Counted from the first letter of the stretch, positions 1-8,545 are shown. The stretch is 64,000 bases of DNA from CBETVX01 sp965539935 (GCA_965539935.1 CBETVX010000003.1:1-64000); one strand, 5' to 3'. Translations and numbers: made by a program. The notes: generated by a model not told the origin, from the sequence alone.

Positions 1-65
1 CAGTTGGTCAGAGCGTCCGGCTCATAACCGGCAGGTCCGGGGTTCGAGTCCCTGAAGGCCCACCA
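1..65 (+). tRNA. tRNA-Met (CAT), 5' end cut off by the window
   Basis: The last 65 bases of a tRNA are present; the acceptor 5' strand and part of the D arm lie outside. The anticodon CAT is at 23-25, followed by a T arm, the 3' acceptor strand and an encoded CCA. All 65 bases are identical to the complete CAT tRNA at 343-419. It is not an initiator type, since the anticodon stem lacks the three G-C pairs. A lysidine-modified tRNA-Ile2 cannot be excluded by eye. Confidence 0.85.
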
Positions 66-85
66 ATATAAAAATAATAAGAATT

Positions 86-161
86 AGGGGTGTAGTTCAG
101 TTGGTAGAACGACGGTCTCCAAAACCGTATGTCGTGGGTTCGAGTCCTGCCACCCCTGCCA
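86..161 (+). tRNA. tRNA-Trp (CCA)
   Basis: A 76-base cloverleaf: acceptor arms 86-92 and 151-157 pair over 7 bp, the discriminator is G158, and CCA is encoded at 159-161. The anticodon loop is 117-123 with anticodon CCA at 119-121. It is the second member of a tightly packed tRNA cluster. Confidence 0.95.
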
Positions 162-165
162 AAAA

Positions 166-242
166 CGGGGTGTAGCGCAGTTTGGTAGCGCATCTGGTTT
201 GGGACCAGAGGGCCGCGGGTTCAAATCCTGCCACCCCGACCA
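166..242 (+). tRNA. tRNA-Pro (TGG)
   Basis: A 77-base cloverleaf: acceptor arms 166-172 and 232-238, discriminator A239 and encoded CCA. The anticodon stem 193-197/205-209 encloses the loop with TGG at 200-202. Only four bases separate it from tRNA-Trp, so the two are surely co-transcribed. Confidence 0.95.
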
Positions 243-261
243 ATAGCAAGTTTAGTAGTGG

Positions 262-338
<77 letters not shown>

Positions 339-342
339 TTTA

Positions 343-419
343 GGGCCTTTAGCTCAGTTGGTCAGAGCGTCCGGCTCATAACCGGCAGGTCCGGGGTTCG
401 AGTCCCTGAAGGCCCACCA
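343..419 (+). tRNA. tRNA-Met (CAT), elongator type
   Basis: A 77-base cloverleaf: acceptor arms 343-349 and 409-415, discriminator A416, CCA 417-419 and anticodon loop CTCATAA. The anticodon stem is CCGG-type and position 1 pairs with 72, so it is not the initiator. It duplicates the fragment at the window start. tRNA-Ile2 (lysidine) remains an alternative reading of CAT. Confidence 0.9.
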
Positions 420-422
420 TAT

Positions 423-498
<76 letters not shown>

Positions 499-501
499 TA
501 A

Positions 502-546
502 AAAAGACTAAGTGTATTTTATAAGATATACTTAGTCTTTTTTCTA
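502..546 (+). terminator. Terminator of the tRNA cluster
   Basis: An inverted repeat of about 16 bp (AAAAGACTAAGTGTAT against ATATACTTAGTCTTTT, one mismatch) is followed by a T run. It starts four bases after the tRNA-Phe CCA. Confidence 0.8.
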
Positions 547-590
547 TTCTTTTTTCCATGACAAAATATTATATCAGAAGGATTTAATAA

Positions 591-626
591 TTTTAAGCAG
601 CTATATGTATTTATAGCTGCTTAAAA
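591..626 (-). terminator. Hairpin terminator behind the exonuclease gene
   Basis: A perfect 15-bp inverted repeat (591-605 against 612-626) with a 6-base loop lies just past the stop codon of the minus-strand gene at 640. On the minus strand the stem ends in AAAA and is followed by a T-rich TTATT stretch, so the U tract is moderate. Confidence 0.65.
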
Positions 627-639
627 TAGTGTTGGTATT

Positions 640-1650
640 TTAGAAATTGAATTTATCAAAAATATATATAATATTATTTTTTATGAAATTATATATATTA
701 AAATAATATATAATTTTATTCTTTTTAACTAAGTATTTATCCCTAGATGATTGATCCAAATCCTTTAAGTTGATTTTATTCTGACTGAATTTGTTTATAT
801 TAATATAGGAATATGCACCAAGATTATCTATGCTAAAGCTGACTAGGGGAAGCTTAATTAAAAATGTATTATCTTCCTTGTTTAAAATACAATCAAAATC
901 AGAATTATAATAAATATAATCTTTTTCTATTTTTCCTATAAAAACACCTTTAATTTCCAAAAAATCTTTAGTAATCTTATGGGAAATAATTCTAAATTTG
1001 TTATTATAGATATTGAACTGATTAGGTATATATTTAATCAAATCATTAATATCAATGTAATTCACAATATTTAGTGTAGGAACTAGATGTAATATATCTT
1101 CATAATTATGTAAAAGAACCTTGTCTTTTAAAGCTTTGTTTTGTGTATTTTCATATGTCCTATATAGTCTGACACTTTCTTTACCGTCAATAGTATCCTC
1201 TCTGTCAATCCCTAAAAATTTCTCAACAGTTTTTAATTTACAGTTACTTAGCCCTAAATCTTTTTTATTTTTTCTAACAATTTTGAGCAAATCAATATTT
1301 AGGTATGGATCAATATAATGATTAATATTATTTTTAATGAATCGCTTATTTAAAAAGGGAATATCAAAGGTAGACCCATTAAAAGTAATATAAAGATCAA
1401 AATCATTAATCTTTTCAGCAAAAATTTTTAACAGGGCTGATTCTTCCTTTGAATGATTACAAAATAATTGCTCAATAACCAAGTTGTTATTATCCATATA
1501 AACAAGACCTATTAATATTACCTTATTATAGGAAGGGTTAAGGCCTGTGGTTTCAATATCGAATATAACCATGTTATTTTCAAAACTTAGGTCTTTAAAA
1601 AGAGCTGGGATTTCATATTTGTTTTTAACTTTATAAATTAATTCTTCCAT
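640..1650 (-). CDS. Ribonuclease H-fold 3'-5' exonuclease (YprB-like, DEDDh)
   Basis: The 336-residue protein has the RNase_H_2 / YprB exonuclease fold. It carries DIETTG at residues 31-36 (the metal-binding D and E), a second acidic site in NGSTFDIPFL around residue 96, and an H-N-Y-E-D motif at 181-185. Together these make the DEDD set of a 3'-5' exonuclease acting on DNA or RNA in the cytosol. The start at 1650 has a strong AGGAGGAG site. In Bacillus, yprB sits beside a helicase; here the gene stands alone behind the tRNA cluster and is transcribed against it. The C-terminal 130 residues are Asn/Ile/Lys-rich and not recognised. The substrate is unknown. Confidence 0.8.
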   Translation of the reverse strand: MEELIYKVKNKYEIPALFKDLSFENNMVIFDIETTGLNPSYNKVILIGLVYMDNNNLVIEQLFCNHSKEESALLKIFAEKINDFDLYITFNGSTFDIPFLNKRFIKNNINHYIDPYLNIDLLKIVRKNKKDLGLSNCKLKTVEKFLGIDREDTIDGKESVRLYRTYENTQNKALKDKVLLHNYEDILHLVPTLNIVNYIDINDLIKYIPNQFNIYNNKFRIISHKITKDFLEIKGVFIGKIEKDYIYYNSDFDCILNKEDNTFLIKLPLVSFSIDNLGAYSYININKFSQNKINLKDLDQSSRDKYLVKKNKIIYYFNIYNFIKNNIIYIFDKFNF

Positions 1651-1758
1651 AGATAACTCCTCCTAATAATCTTACACTAATTAATTATATACTATTAATC
1701 TAAGTTATTAAACGTAAAAAGAGTTAAATGAATATAATGATAAAAAGGAGGGAATGTA

Positions 1759-2055
1759 ATGGGAAGGATGAAGGATTTTTCAAATAAATTTTTTAAATCT
1801 GCTGGTAAGATATCTAAAAAGTCAGATAAATTAATAAAAATGGGAGAATGTAAACTGGATATAAAACATCTTGAAAAGGATATTGCTAGAAAAAAGGCTT
1901 TAATAGGACATTATATACATCAATGGTATATGAATAGAGCAATAGATATTAATGAAGTCCCTAGACTATGTAAAGAAATATGTGAAAGGGAAAAGGAGAT
2001 TAACAAAATACAGAATGAAATCAATAGACTCATGAAAGAAATAGATGATGAATAG
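1759..2055 (+). CDS. Small basic coiled-coil protein of unknown function
   Basis: The 98-residue protein is charged, with no signal peptide or membrane segment. The start has an AAAGGAGGG site eight bases upstream. Residues 1-30 are Lys-rich, and residues 35-98 form a probable helical coiled coil with an H-x-Y/W segment in the middle. The layout resembles the N-terminal part of small clostridial proteins that end in a C-terminal zinc ribbon, but the ribbon is absent here. It is monocistronic in appearance and lies divergent from the exonuclease gene. Function is unknown. Confidence 0.6.
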   Translation: MGRMKDFSNKFFKSAGKISKKSDKLIKMGECKLDIKHLEKDIARKKALIGHYIHQWYMNRAIDINEVPRLCKEICEREKEINKIQNEINRLMKEIDDE

Positions 2056-2161
2056 GATATATACAAGTATAAAAGAAAAAATCTTTGATATAGATAGTGA
2101 AATACTTTAAAATATAGTTATAAATAGAATTTAAAAAACAAAATAAACTAGGAGGATGAAT

Positions 2162-2581
2162 GTGGTCACAAGTGAAACAATAAAACGGGGAACTAAAAAC
2201 GGCATTAATACTATCTATGAATTAGGAAAAATCATAGTACCTGTTTATATGATAGTAACAATTCTAAAATATACGGCTATATTAGAATATATTGCCAGTA
2301 TTTTCACTCCCTTAATGAAAATATTTGGTTTACCAGGTGAAGCAGCAATAATATTGGTATTGGGTAATGCATTAAATATATATGCTGCCTTAGGAGCAAT
2401 TGCTTCTATATCCCTTACTACTAAACAGATTACAATAATCTCTGTTATGCTATCATTTTCTCATACCTTGCCTGTAGAAACAGCTGTTAGTAAAAAAATG
2501 GGGGTTAGTGTACCAGCTGTTTTATTATGCAGGATAGGACTAGCAGTTATTTCTGGTATAGCGCTTAATATTATAATGTAA
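2162..2581 (+). CDS. Nucleoside-recognition (Gate) domain membrane protein, first half
   Basis: A hydrophobic protein of 140 residues with about four membrane segments. It resembles the nucleoside-recognition/Gate domain found in SpmA/SpmB and in nucleoside transporters. An ATG at 2156 is possible, but it abuts the AGGAGG site with no spacer. The GTG at 2162 has a 6-base spacer and is the better start. The following gene, 13 bp downstream, encodes a second protein of the same domain, so the two probably form a heteromeric membrane complex. Which solute, if any, they move is not known. Spore-maturation SpmA/SpmB pairs are the closest analogy, not a proven identity. Confidence 0.65.
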   Translation: MVTSETIKRGTKNGINTIYELGKIIVPVYMIVTILKYTAILEYIASIFTPLMKIFGLPGEAAIILVLGNALNIYAALGAIASISLTTKQITIISVMLSFSHTLPVETAVSKKMGVSVPAVLLCRIGLAVISGIALNIIM

Positions 2582-2593
2582 AGGAGTTTAATT

Positions 2594-3046
2594 ATGAATG
2601 ATATAGTGGCAGTACTTTGGGAAGGTTTATCCGGGGGGATAAAATCTGTTTTTAATATATCCCTTATTGTATTTCCTTTAATGATAGTAATTGAAATAGC
2701 TAGGGATTTAAATTTACTTGAGAAACTTGCGAATTTGTTTAAACCCATTACAAATCTTATGGGTATGTCAAAGGAATCTGCCTTTCCACTGGCCATAGGA
2801 CTAGTTTTTGGTTTAGCCTATGGTGCAGGAGTTATTATTCAAAATGTAAAAGAAGGAAATATTGATAAAGGGAGTCTAGTATTAGTAAGTATATTTTTAG
2901 TTTGTTGTCATGCAGTTTTTGAAGATACTTTAGTCTTTGTGGCAGTAGGTGCAAATGGATTTTTGTTATTAACTTTAAGAATAGTAGCTGCCTTTATAAT
3001 AACATACATTGTATCAAAAAAAGTGTCTTTTAAACAAGAGGTATAA
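2594..3046 (+). CDS. Nucleoside-recognition (Gate) domain membrane protein, second half
   Basis: A 150-residue protein with four to five hydrophobic segments and the Gate-domain pattern FPLAIGLVFGLAYGAG in the middle, plus a conserved CCHAVFEDT segment. The site AAAGGAG precedes the ATG. It is translationally close to the preceding Gate-domain gene (13 bp) and most likely in the same operon and complex. The role is inferred only from the domain: a transport or spore-maturation function in the membrane. The HD-GYP gene follows after 44 bp and may be co-transcribed. Confidence 0.65.
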   Translation: MNDIVAVLWEGLSGGIKSVFNISLIVFPLMIVIEIARDLNLLEKLANLFKPITNLMGMSKESAFPLAIGLVFGLAYGAGVIIQNVKEGNIDKGSLVLVSIFLVCCHAVFEDTLVFVAVGANGFLLLTLRIVAAFIITYIVSKKVSFKQEV

Positions 3047-3090
3047 AGTATTTATGAATAGGCGGTAAATATATTTCAGGGGGGCCATTT

Positions 3091-4128
3091 ATGAAATTAA
3101 TACATATTGATGAGTTACAAGAGGGTATGATATTAGCTGAAGATATTATAGGGCATTATGATATCTTATACGCTGCAAGTGGGACAATATTAAATGAAAC
3201 TATAATTAATGGACTGAAAAAAATGAAGGTTGATTATGTTTATGTAGTCCAAAGTAATGAAATGAAAGATAATGTTGTTATAGTGGATAAAGAATTAAAT
3301 AAAGAATATAAGATAATATTAGATAGATTTAAAAATATATATTTTAATGCCAAAGTTGGGAAAAAAATTATGACTGAAGAGTTAAATGATTCAGTGGATT
3401 CATTAGTAAATGAAGTTGTAAAGAGTAATAATATTTTAAGTAGATTGAGACAGATTGAAGTTAATGATGAGTATACATATAAACATTCTATAAATGTTAG
3501 TCTCATATCAACCATGATAGGAAAATGGATGAATATGACACAAGAAGAGCTAAACGATTTAGCTTTAGCAGGATTATTACATGATGTAGGGAAAAGTCAA
3601 ATTCCAAATGAAATTCTAAATAAGCCAGGTAAGTTGACAAATGAAGAGTTTAAAATTATTAAAGAACATGCAAAATTAGGATACAATATTGTAAAAAATA
3701 TACCTAATTTAGGAGAAAACATTCATTATGGGGTTTTAGAACACCATGAGAGAAGCGATGGAAAAGGTTATCCATTAGGGTTAAAGGGGGATGAAATACA
3801 TACATTTGGTAAGATAATTGCTGTGGCAGATGTTTATGATGCCATGACTTCAAATAGGATATATAAAGACAAGGTATCTCCATTTAAAGTTGCAGAATTA
3901 ATTTTCAACAATAGTTTTGGAGAGTTAGATCCTATTATTGCCAATGTCTTTCTAAAAAATATATTTAAATTTTATGTTGGCAATATAGTGAAACTCAATA
4001 ATGGAGATGTAGGAGAGGTTGTACTAGTCAATAAATTTAGTCCAACAAGACCTTTAGTTAAAACATCTAAGGGATTTATAGATTTATCAAAGAATTATGA
4101 ATATGAAATTATAGACATAATCTCATAA
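3091..4128 (+). CDS. HD-GYP domain protein (probable cyclic-di-nucleotide phosphodiesterase)
   Basis: The 345-residue cytosolic protein has an N-terminal region (1-120) without a known sensor domain, then an HD-GYP domain. The metal ligands are visible: H132, H164-D165 (HDVGK), H193 and H218-H219. The signature H-H-E-R-x-D-G-x-G-Y-P runs from 218 to 228, and DVYDAMTSNR is near 247-256. Proteins of this family hydrolyse c-di-GMP or related cyclic dinucleotides. The start is supported by AGGGGGG. A terminator follows at once, so it ends its transcription unit. The substrate is inferred from the family. Confidence 0.85.
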   Translation: MKLIHIDELQEGMILAEDIIGHYDILYAASGTILNETIINGLKKMKVDYVYVVQSNEMKDNVVIVDKELNKEYKIILDRFKNIYFNAKVGKKIMTEELNDSVDSLVNEVVKSNNILSRLRQIEVNDEYTYKHSINVSLISTMIGKWMNMTQEELNDLALAGLLHDVGKSQIPNEILNKPGKLTNEEFKIIKEHAKLGYNIVKNIPNLGENIHYGVLEHHERSDGKGYPLGLKGDEIHTFGKIIAVADVYDAMTSNRIYKDKVSPFKVAELIFNNSFGELDPIIANVFLKNIFKFYVGNIVKLNNGDVGEVVLVNKFSPTRPLVKTSKGFIDLSKNYEYEIIDIIS

Positions 4129-4137
4129 TAATTAGAT

Positions 4138-4163
4138 AAAAGAGAGGAAAACCTCTCTTTTTA
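4138..4163 (+). terminator. Rho-independent terminator behind the HD-GYP gene
   Basis: The stem AAAGAGAGG / CCTCTCTTT with an AAAA loop is followed by TTTTA. Confidence 0.85.
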
Positions 4164-4216
4164 CTATTTAAAGAATAATAATTTAAAATACTAGGATAAA
4201 ATGTATAAAAAAACAG

Positions 4217-4244
4217 AAAGGATTTGCCAATTGGCAAATCCTTT
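4217..4244. repeat. Perfect 28-bp palindrome upstream of the nifS-like gene
   Basis: The sequence AAAGGATTTGCC is followed by AATT and its exact reverse complement, making 14-bp arms with no spacer. It lies about 190 bp upstream of the cysteine-desulfurase promoter. Without a loop or T tract it is a poor terminator, so an operator or cruciform-type protein site is possible. The rest of 4164-4433 is A+T-rich and carries no gene; an imperfect Spo0A-box-like ATCGACAAA is at 4354-4362. Confidence 0.6.
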
Positions 4245-4433
4245 ACAAGGGGTATTGGGAATAGAGATTATATGATTGAGGTTTTCCAGGGGGATAACCA
4301 CTAAACAAATTATAACAAAATACGACATTATTTGCAATGTTTTTTTACAAAAAATCGACAAAATTTGAAATAAACTTTGCAATAATTAAGTAGTAATCTA
4401 TTATTGGGTGTTTTGTAGTATATATATAAAATC

Positions 4434-4462
4434 TTTACAAAAACTATTGATTAGTATACAAT
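4434..4462 (+). promoter_or_regulatory. Sigma-A promoter of the nifS-thiI operon
   Basis: TTTACA (4434-4439), a 17-bp spacer and TACAAT (4457-4462) lie about 35 bp upstream of the start codon. Confidence 0.65.
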
Positions 4463-4495
4463 ATGAGAGAAAATAATGGTTAGAGGTGTATAAAA

Positions 4496-5656
4496 ATGGA
4501 AGTATATTTAGATAACGGAGCTACTACTAAACCTAGAAAAGAGGTAGTAGATATTATTAATAAATCCTTTACTGAATATTACGGCAATCCTTCATCATTA
4601 CACAAAAAAGGTGTAGAGATAGAAAGGGAAATAAAAAAGGCTAGAAAAAAAATTGCCAAAGCCCTTGGGGCGGAAGAAAAGGAGATTTATTTTACTTCAG
4701 GTGGAACAGAATCCAATAACTTATCAATACTTGGTGGACTTGAAGGAAATAAAAGAAAAGGTAATCATGTAATAACTACTAGAATAGAACACCCATCAAT
4801 ACTTGAAACCTTTAAAGCATTGGAATCAAAGGGATATGATGTGACATATTTAGATGTTGATAATAAAGGTTTTGTAAATATAGAACAACTACATAAAAAT
4901 TTAAGAGATAATACAGCATTAGTAAGTATTATGTTCGTAAATAATGAAGTTGGATCTATACAATCTATTGGAGAAATTTCAAAGATATTATCAAATCATC
5001 CAAATAAACCATTATTCCATGTAGATGCAATTCAAGCCTTTGGGAAAATAAATATTAATGTAAAAAGACTGAACATTAATTTGCTCTCAATCAGTGGCCA
5101 TAAAATAAATGGACCAAAGGGAATCGGTGCTTTATACATAAAAAATAATACTAAGGTCAAACCTATTATTTTTGGTGGAAATCAGGAGCTGGGAATGAGA
5201 TCGGGCACTGAAAATGTTCATGGTATTTTGGGCATGGGAGTAGCTGCTGAATTAGCAAAATTAAATCTATCTAAGAACATAGACAAAATGAAGGGTTTAA
5301 AAAGTAGATTGCTAAAGGGTATCAAAGATAGTATAAAAGATGTAAAAATAAATTCCTATGATAATGAGGATTTTTCACCACATATTCTCAATGTGTCCTT
5401 TATAGGAATTAGGGGTGAGGTACTTTTACATACCTTAGAACAACATGGTATATATGTTTCGACGGGATCTGCATGTTCTTCAAAAAAGAAAAATTATAGC
5501 CATGTATTAAAAGCAATGGGGTTATCAGAAAGAGAGCTAGAAGGAGCTATTAGATTTAGTTTTAGTCCATTTAATACTGAGGAAGAGATTGACTATACTT
5601 TAGATAAGCTATCTAGAAGCGTTAAAGAACTAAGAAAAGTAATGGGTAGGAGATGA
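4496..5656 (+). CDS. Cysteine desulfurase (NifS/IscS family, thiI-linked)
   Basis: A 386-residue PLP enzyme that takes sulfur from cysteine and holds it as a persulfide. Visible features are H99 and D177 in the cofactor pocket, the PLP lysine in SGHK (H202-K203), and the persulfide cysteine C327 in STGSACSS. The start follows AGAGGTG. thiI begins four bases after the stop. This matches the NifS/YrvO-type desulfurases that feed sulfur to ThiI for 4-thiouridine in tRNA rather than running general Fe-S assembly. No iscU or scaffold gene is nearby. Full length for the family. Confidence 0.93.
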   Translation: MEVYLDNGATTKPRKEVVDIINKSFTEYYGNPSSLHKKGVEIEREIKKARKKIAKALGAEEKEIYFTSGGTESNNLSILGGLEGNKRKGNHVITTRIEHPSILETFKALESKGYDVTYLDVDNKGFVNIEQLHKNLRDNTALVSIMFVNNEVGSIQSIGEISKILSNHPNKPLFHVDAIQAFGKININVKRLNINLLSISGHKINGPKGIGALYIKNNTKVKPIIFGGNQELGMRSGTENVHGILGMGVAAELAKLNLSKNIDKMKGLKSRLLKGIKDSIKDVKINSYDNEDFSPHILNVSFIGIRGEVLLHTLEQHGIYVSTGSACSSKKKNYSHVLKAMGLSERELEGAIRFSFSPFNTEEEIDYTLDKLSRSVKELRKVMGRR

Positions 5657-5660
5657 TTTA

Positions 5661-6839
5661 ATGAAAAAAGTTTTAATAGTACGATATGGTGAAATAAGTC
5701 TCAAGGGTCTAAATAGACCTTTTTTCGAAAATAAGTTAGTAAATAATATTAAAAATGCTATTAGACCCATTGGGGATTTTAAAGTATATAAAATGTATGG
5801 AAGGGTATATATTCAAATTGAAGAGGATTATATTGATGAAATTATCGAAGCAGTTACAAAGGTCTTTGGTGTAGTATCAGTAAGCGTAGCCTGTATATTT
5901 GAAGCAAAAATGGATAAAATTTGTGAAGTAGCTCTTAAAGAGGCCCAAAAGTGCATGGAAGAAGATAAAGTTAAGACATTTAAAGTTGAGACAAGAAGAG
6001 GAAATAAGAAGTTTCCATTAAAATCACCTCAAATAAGTAGAGAAGTAGGAGCATATATTCTTAAAAATACTGAAGGTTTAAAAGTAGATGTTAATAATCC
6101 AGATGTAATTATTGACGTAGAGGTAAGGGATGAGGCCTATGTATATTCTAAAAAAATTCAAGGCTTTGGTGGTATGCCCTATGGAACAAGTGGAAAAGCA
6201 ATGCTTCTTCTGTCAGGAGGGATAGATAGTCCAGTTGCAGGATGGCTTGTAGCCAAAAGAGGTGTGGAGCTTGAAGCAGTACATTATCATAGTTATCCAT
6301 TTACTAGCGATAGGGCTAAAGAAAAGGTTATAGAATTAGCAAGGATACTTAGTGGATATTGTGGAAGAATTAGAGTTAATTCTGTAAATTTACTTAACAT
6401 TCAAAAGGAAATTAATGAAAAATGTCCTTCCAGTCAAATGACTATTTTATCTAGAAGATTTATGATGAAAATTGCAGAAAGAATTGCTAGATTAAGAGGG
6501 TGTGGTGCCTTGATAACAGGCGAAAGTATAGGTCAGGTTGCTAGTCAAACAATGGAAAGTCTAAATGTAACAAACTCAGCAATAGACATTCCTGTATTTA
6601 GACCACTAATAGCCATGGATAAAATAGACATAGTAAAAATTGCAGAAAAAATCAATACCTATGAAACTTCTATTTTGCCCTATGAAGATTGTTGTACTGT
6701 TTTTTTACCTAAGAACCCAGTAACTAAACCTAAATTAGATATGATATTAGAATCTGAAAAATTATTAGATGTAGAAGGCTTAATTAAAGAAGCTATAGAT
6801 AATATTGAAATAATTGATGTTGATACAGAGGAATTATAG
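5661..6839 (+). CDS. thiI: tRNA sulfurtransferase ThiI (4-thiouridine synthase)
   Basis: A 392-residue enzyme that adenylates U8 of tRNA and exchanges oxygen for sulfur received from the desulfurase encoded just upstream. It has an N-terminal ferredoxin-like region, a THUMP domain at about 60-165, and a PP-loop SGGIDS at 185-190. The conserved cysteine lies in EDCC (344-345). The C-terminal rhodanese domain of the E. coli enzyme is absent, as is normal in Firmicutes, so sulfur must come directly from the desulfurase. The start is supported by TAGGAGATG spacing. The gene ends the operon, with a terminator directly behind. Confidence 0.95.
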   Translation: MKKVLIVRYGEISLKGLNRPFFENKLVNNIKNAIRPIGDFKVYKMYGRVYIQIEEDYIDEIIEAVTKVFGVVSVSVACIFEAKMDKICEVALKEAQKCMEEDKVKTFKVETRRGNKKFPLKSPQISREVGAYILKNTEGLKVDVNNPDVIIDVEVRDEAYVYSKKIQGFGGMPYGTSGKAMLLLSGGIDSPVAGWLVAKRGVELEAVHYHSYPFTSDRAKEKVIELARILSGYCGRIRVNSVNLLNIQKEINEKCPSSQMTILSRRFMMKIAERIARLRGCGALITGESIGQVASQTMESLNVTNSAIDIPVFRPLIAMDKIDIVKIAEKINTYETSILPYEDCCTVFLPKNPVTKPKLDMILESEKLLDVEGLIKEAIDNIEIIDVDTEEL

Positions 6840-6840
6840 A

Positions 6841-6876
6841 GAAAGTAGTCTTTTTGATTACTTTCTATTTTTTTTT
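6841..6876 (+). terminator. Terminator behind thiI
   Basis: The stem GAAAGTAGTC / GATTACTTTC (one G-T pair) with a TTTTT loop is followed by a long T run. Confidence 0.85.
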
Positions 6877-6919
6877 ACAAAATTATCTAATGAGATTACA
6901 AAACTAGTTAAATTTCATC

Positions 6920-6948
6920 AAAGGAAAAAACAATGATATAAAGAATAA
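6920..6948 (+). promoter_or_regulatory. Sigma-H-type promoter of the spoIIA operon
   Basis: The sequence fits the Bacillus sigma-H consensus RNAGGAWWW-N11/12-RNNGAATWW without a mismatch: AAAGGAAAA, 11 bases, AAAGAATAA. It lies 35 bp upstream of spoIIAA, which is sigma-H dependent in Bacillus. Confidence 0.75.
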
Positions 6949-6982
6949 TTTTAATACAGAAAAAGATATGGGAGGGATTTTA

Positions 6983-7318
6983 TTGAAGCTAAACTTTGAA
7001 ATAATTGATAAAACTTTGTTAATACAATTTGATGGAGAATTAGACCATCATTCAGCAGAAGAAGTAAGGGAAGAAATTGATGGAATTATCGAATCAAATA
7101 ATATCATTAATTTGATTTTTGATTTATCTAATATGAAGTTTATGGATAGTTCTGGGATTGGAGTTGTGATAGGCAGATATAAAAAAGTAAATAAATTAGG
7201 TGGTAAAGTTGGAATTATAAATGAGAGTCCTCATGTTGATAGGATATTTGAAATGGCAGGATTATATAAGATTATTAAGAAATTTGATTCTAAAGAGAAA
7301 GCTTTATCTAACATGTAA
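6983..7318 (+). CDS. spoIIAA: Anti-sigma-F factor antagonist SpoIIAA
   Basis: A STAS-domain protein of 111 residues that, when unphosphorylated, pulls SpoIIAB off sigma-F in the forespore. The phospho-acceptor segment MDSSGIG is at 54-60, with the second serine (57) as the expected target. The open frame begins at an ATG at 6968 with no ribosome site. The TTG at 6983 follows GGAGGG by six bases and gives the usual N-terminus, so it is chosen. It is the first gene of spoIIAA-spoIIAB-sigF behind a sigma-H-type promoter. Confidence 0.93.
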   Translation: MKLNFEIIDKTLLIQFDGELDHHSAEEVREEIDGIIESNNIINLIFDLSNMKFMDSSGIGVVIGRYKKVNKLGGKVGIINESPHVDRIFEMAGLYKIIKKFDSKEKALSNM

Positions 7319-7328
7319 AGGGGTGACT

Positions 7329-7772
7329 ATGGTGTCTTTTGATAATTATATGAAAATAGAATTTTTAAGTAGATCTCAAAATGAAGGATTTGCAAGAATC
7401 GTTGTAGCTTCCTTTGTAGCACAACTTGACCCAACAATAGAAGAGATAGCTGATATAAAAACTGCAGTATCTGAAGCCGTTACTAATGCTATTATCCATG
7501 GTTATGATAATAGCGAAGAAAAAGTGATTATAGAATGTAAAATAATAGGGAATACTATAGAGATAGTTATAGAAGATAAAGGAAAAGGAATAGAAGATGT
7601 GAATTTAGCAAGACAACCCTTATATACTTCAAAACCGGAACTCGAGAGATCAGGAATGGGTTTTACAGTGATGGAAACCTTTATGGATAGCGTAATAGTA
7701 GAATCTAACAAAGGTAAGGGAACTAAGATTATCATGAAAAAAGAAATAAAAAGTGTACTAAATAAGGAGTAG
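7329..7772 (+). CDS. spoIIAB: Anti-sigma-F factor / serine kinase SpoIIAB
   Basis: A GHKL-fold kinase of 147 residues that holds sigma-F inactive and phosphorylates SpoIIAA. The N box [12 protein letters not shown] is at 49-60, the ATP-lid motif EDKGKG at 82-87 and SGMGF at 108-112. The frame is open upstream into spoIIAA, but the ATG at 7329 has AAAGGGGTGA directly before it and matches the family N-terminus. A GTG follows immediately as a second choice. It lies 10 bp after spoIIAA and 5 bp before sigF. Confidence 0.95.
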   Translation: MVSFDNYMKIEFLSRSQNEGFARIVVASFVAQLDPTIEEIADIKTAVSEAVTNAIIHGYDNSEEKVIIECKIIGNTIEIVIEDKGKGIEDVNLARQPLYTSKPELERSGMGFTVMETFMDSVIVESNKGKGTKIIMKKEIKSVLNKE

Positions 7773-7777
7773 ATATT

Positions 7778-8545
7778 ATGGGGGTAACTGCTTCATATGA
7801 AGAAAATAGTGATTTTGATAATGAAAGAACAGTAGAGCTTATAATAAAAGCACAAAATGGAGATAAAAATGCTCAAGAAACCTTAGTAGATGAAAATCTT
7901 GGTTTAGTAAAGAGCTTAATTAGCAGATTTGACAATAGAGGTTATGATAGGGAAGATATTTTTCAACTGGGATGTATTGGATTAATAAAAGCTATAGACA
8001 AATTTGATACAAGCTATGGAGTAAGATTTTCTACTTATGCTGTTCCTATGATTATTGGAGAAATAAAAAGGTTTTTAAGAGATGATGGTATTATTAAGGT
8101 TAGTAGAAGTTTAAAACAAACAGCCATTAAAGTAAAAATGACAAAGGAAACTTTATTAAAAAAATATGGTAGAGAACCGACCCTCCAAGAAATATCTAAG
8201 GAATTAAAAATTCCAAAGGAAGATATAGTTTTTGCCTTAGAATCTAGTAGCCATCCTGATTATTTATATGACATTATTCATCAAGATGATGGAGCACCTA
8301 TATATTTGATAGATAAGATAAGCAAAGATAATAAACAAGATGATGAAGAAATTATTGATAAAATAGCATTGAAGGAGGCTTTGAGTAAACTTAAGCCAAG
8401 GGAAAGACAAATAATTATACTTAGATATTTTAAAGATAAAACCCAGTCTGATATAGCAAAAAAATTAGGCATTTCCCAAGTGCAAGTATCAAGAATTGAG
8501 AAAAAAGTATTAGGTATTATGAAAAATATTTTAGATAAGACATGA
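7778..8545 (+). CDS. sigF: Forespore sigma factor SigF (SpoIIAC)
   Basis: A 255-residue sigma-70-family factor that drives early forespore genes. Region 2 (about 25-100) contains the core-binding and -10 recognition segments, including DIFQLGCIGLIKAIDKFD and FSTYAVPMIIGEIKRFLRDD. The C-terminal region 4 helix-turn-helix is at about 205-250 (QSDIAKKLGISQVQVSRIEKK). The site AAGGAG precedes the ATG. It is the third gene of the spoIIA operon, and its own stop codon lies within the terminator stem, so transcription from the sigma-H promoter should stop here. Confidence 0.95.
   Translation: MGVTASYEENSDFDNERTVELIIKAQNGDKNAQETLVDENLGLVKSLISRFDNRGYDREDIFQLGCIGLIKAIDKFDTSYGVRFSTYAVPMIIGEIKRFLRDDGIIKVSRSLKQTAIKVKMTKETLLKKYGREPTLQEISKELKIPKEDIVFALESSSHPDYLYDIIHQDDGAPIYLIDKISKDNKQDDEEIIDKIALKEALSKLKPRERQIIILRYFKDKTQSDIAKKLGISQVQVSRIEKKVLGIMKNILDKT

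Noticed and set aside
343..419. Reading the CAT tRNA as the initiator
   Set aside because: It lacks the three G-C pairs in the anticodon stem and has a normal first acceptor pair.
4191..4382. A 63-residue minus-strand frame upstream of the nifS-like gene
   Set aside because: It starts at TTG without a ribosome site and runs through the 28-bp palindrome.
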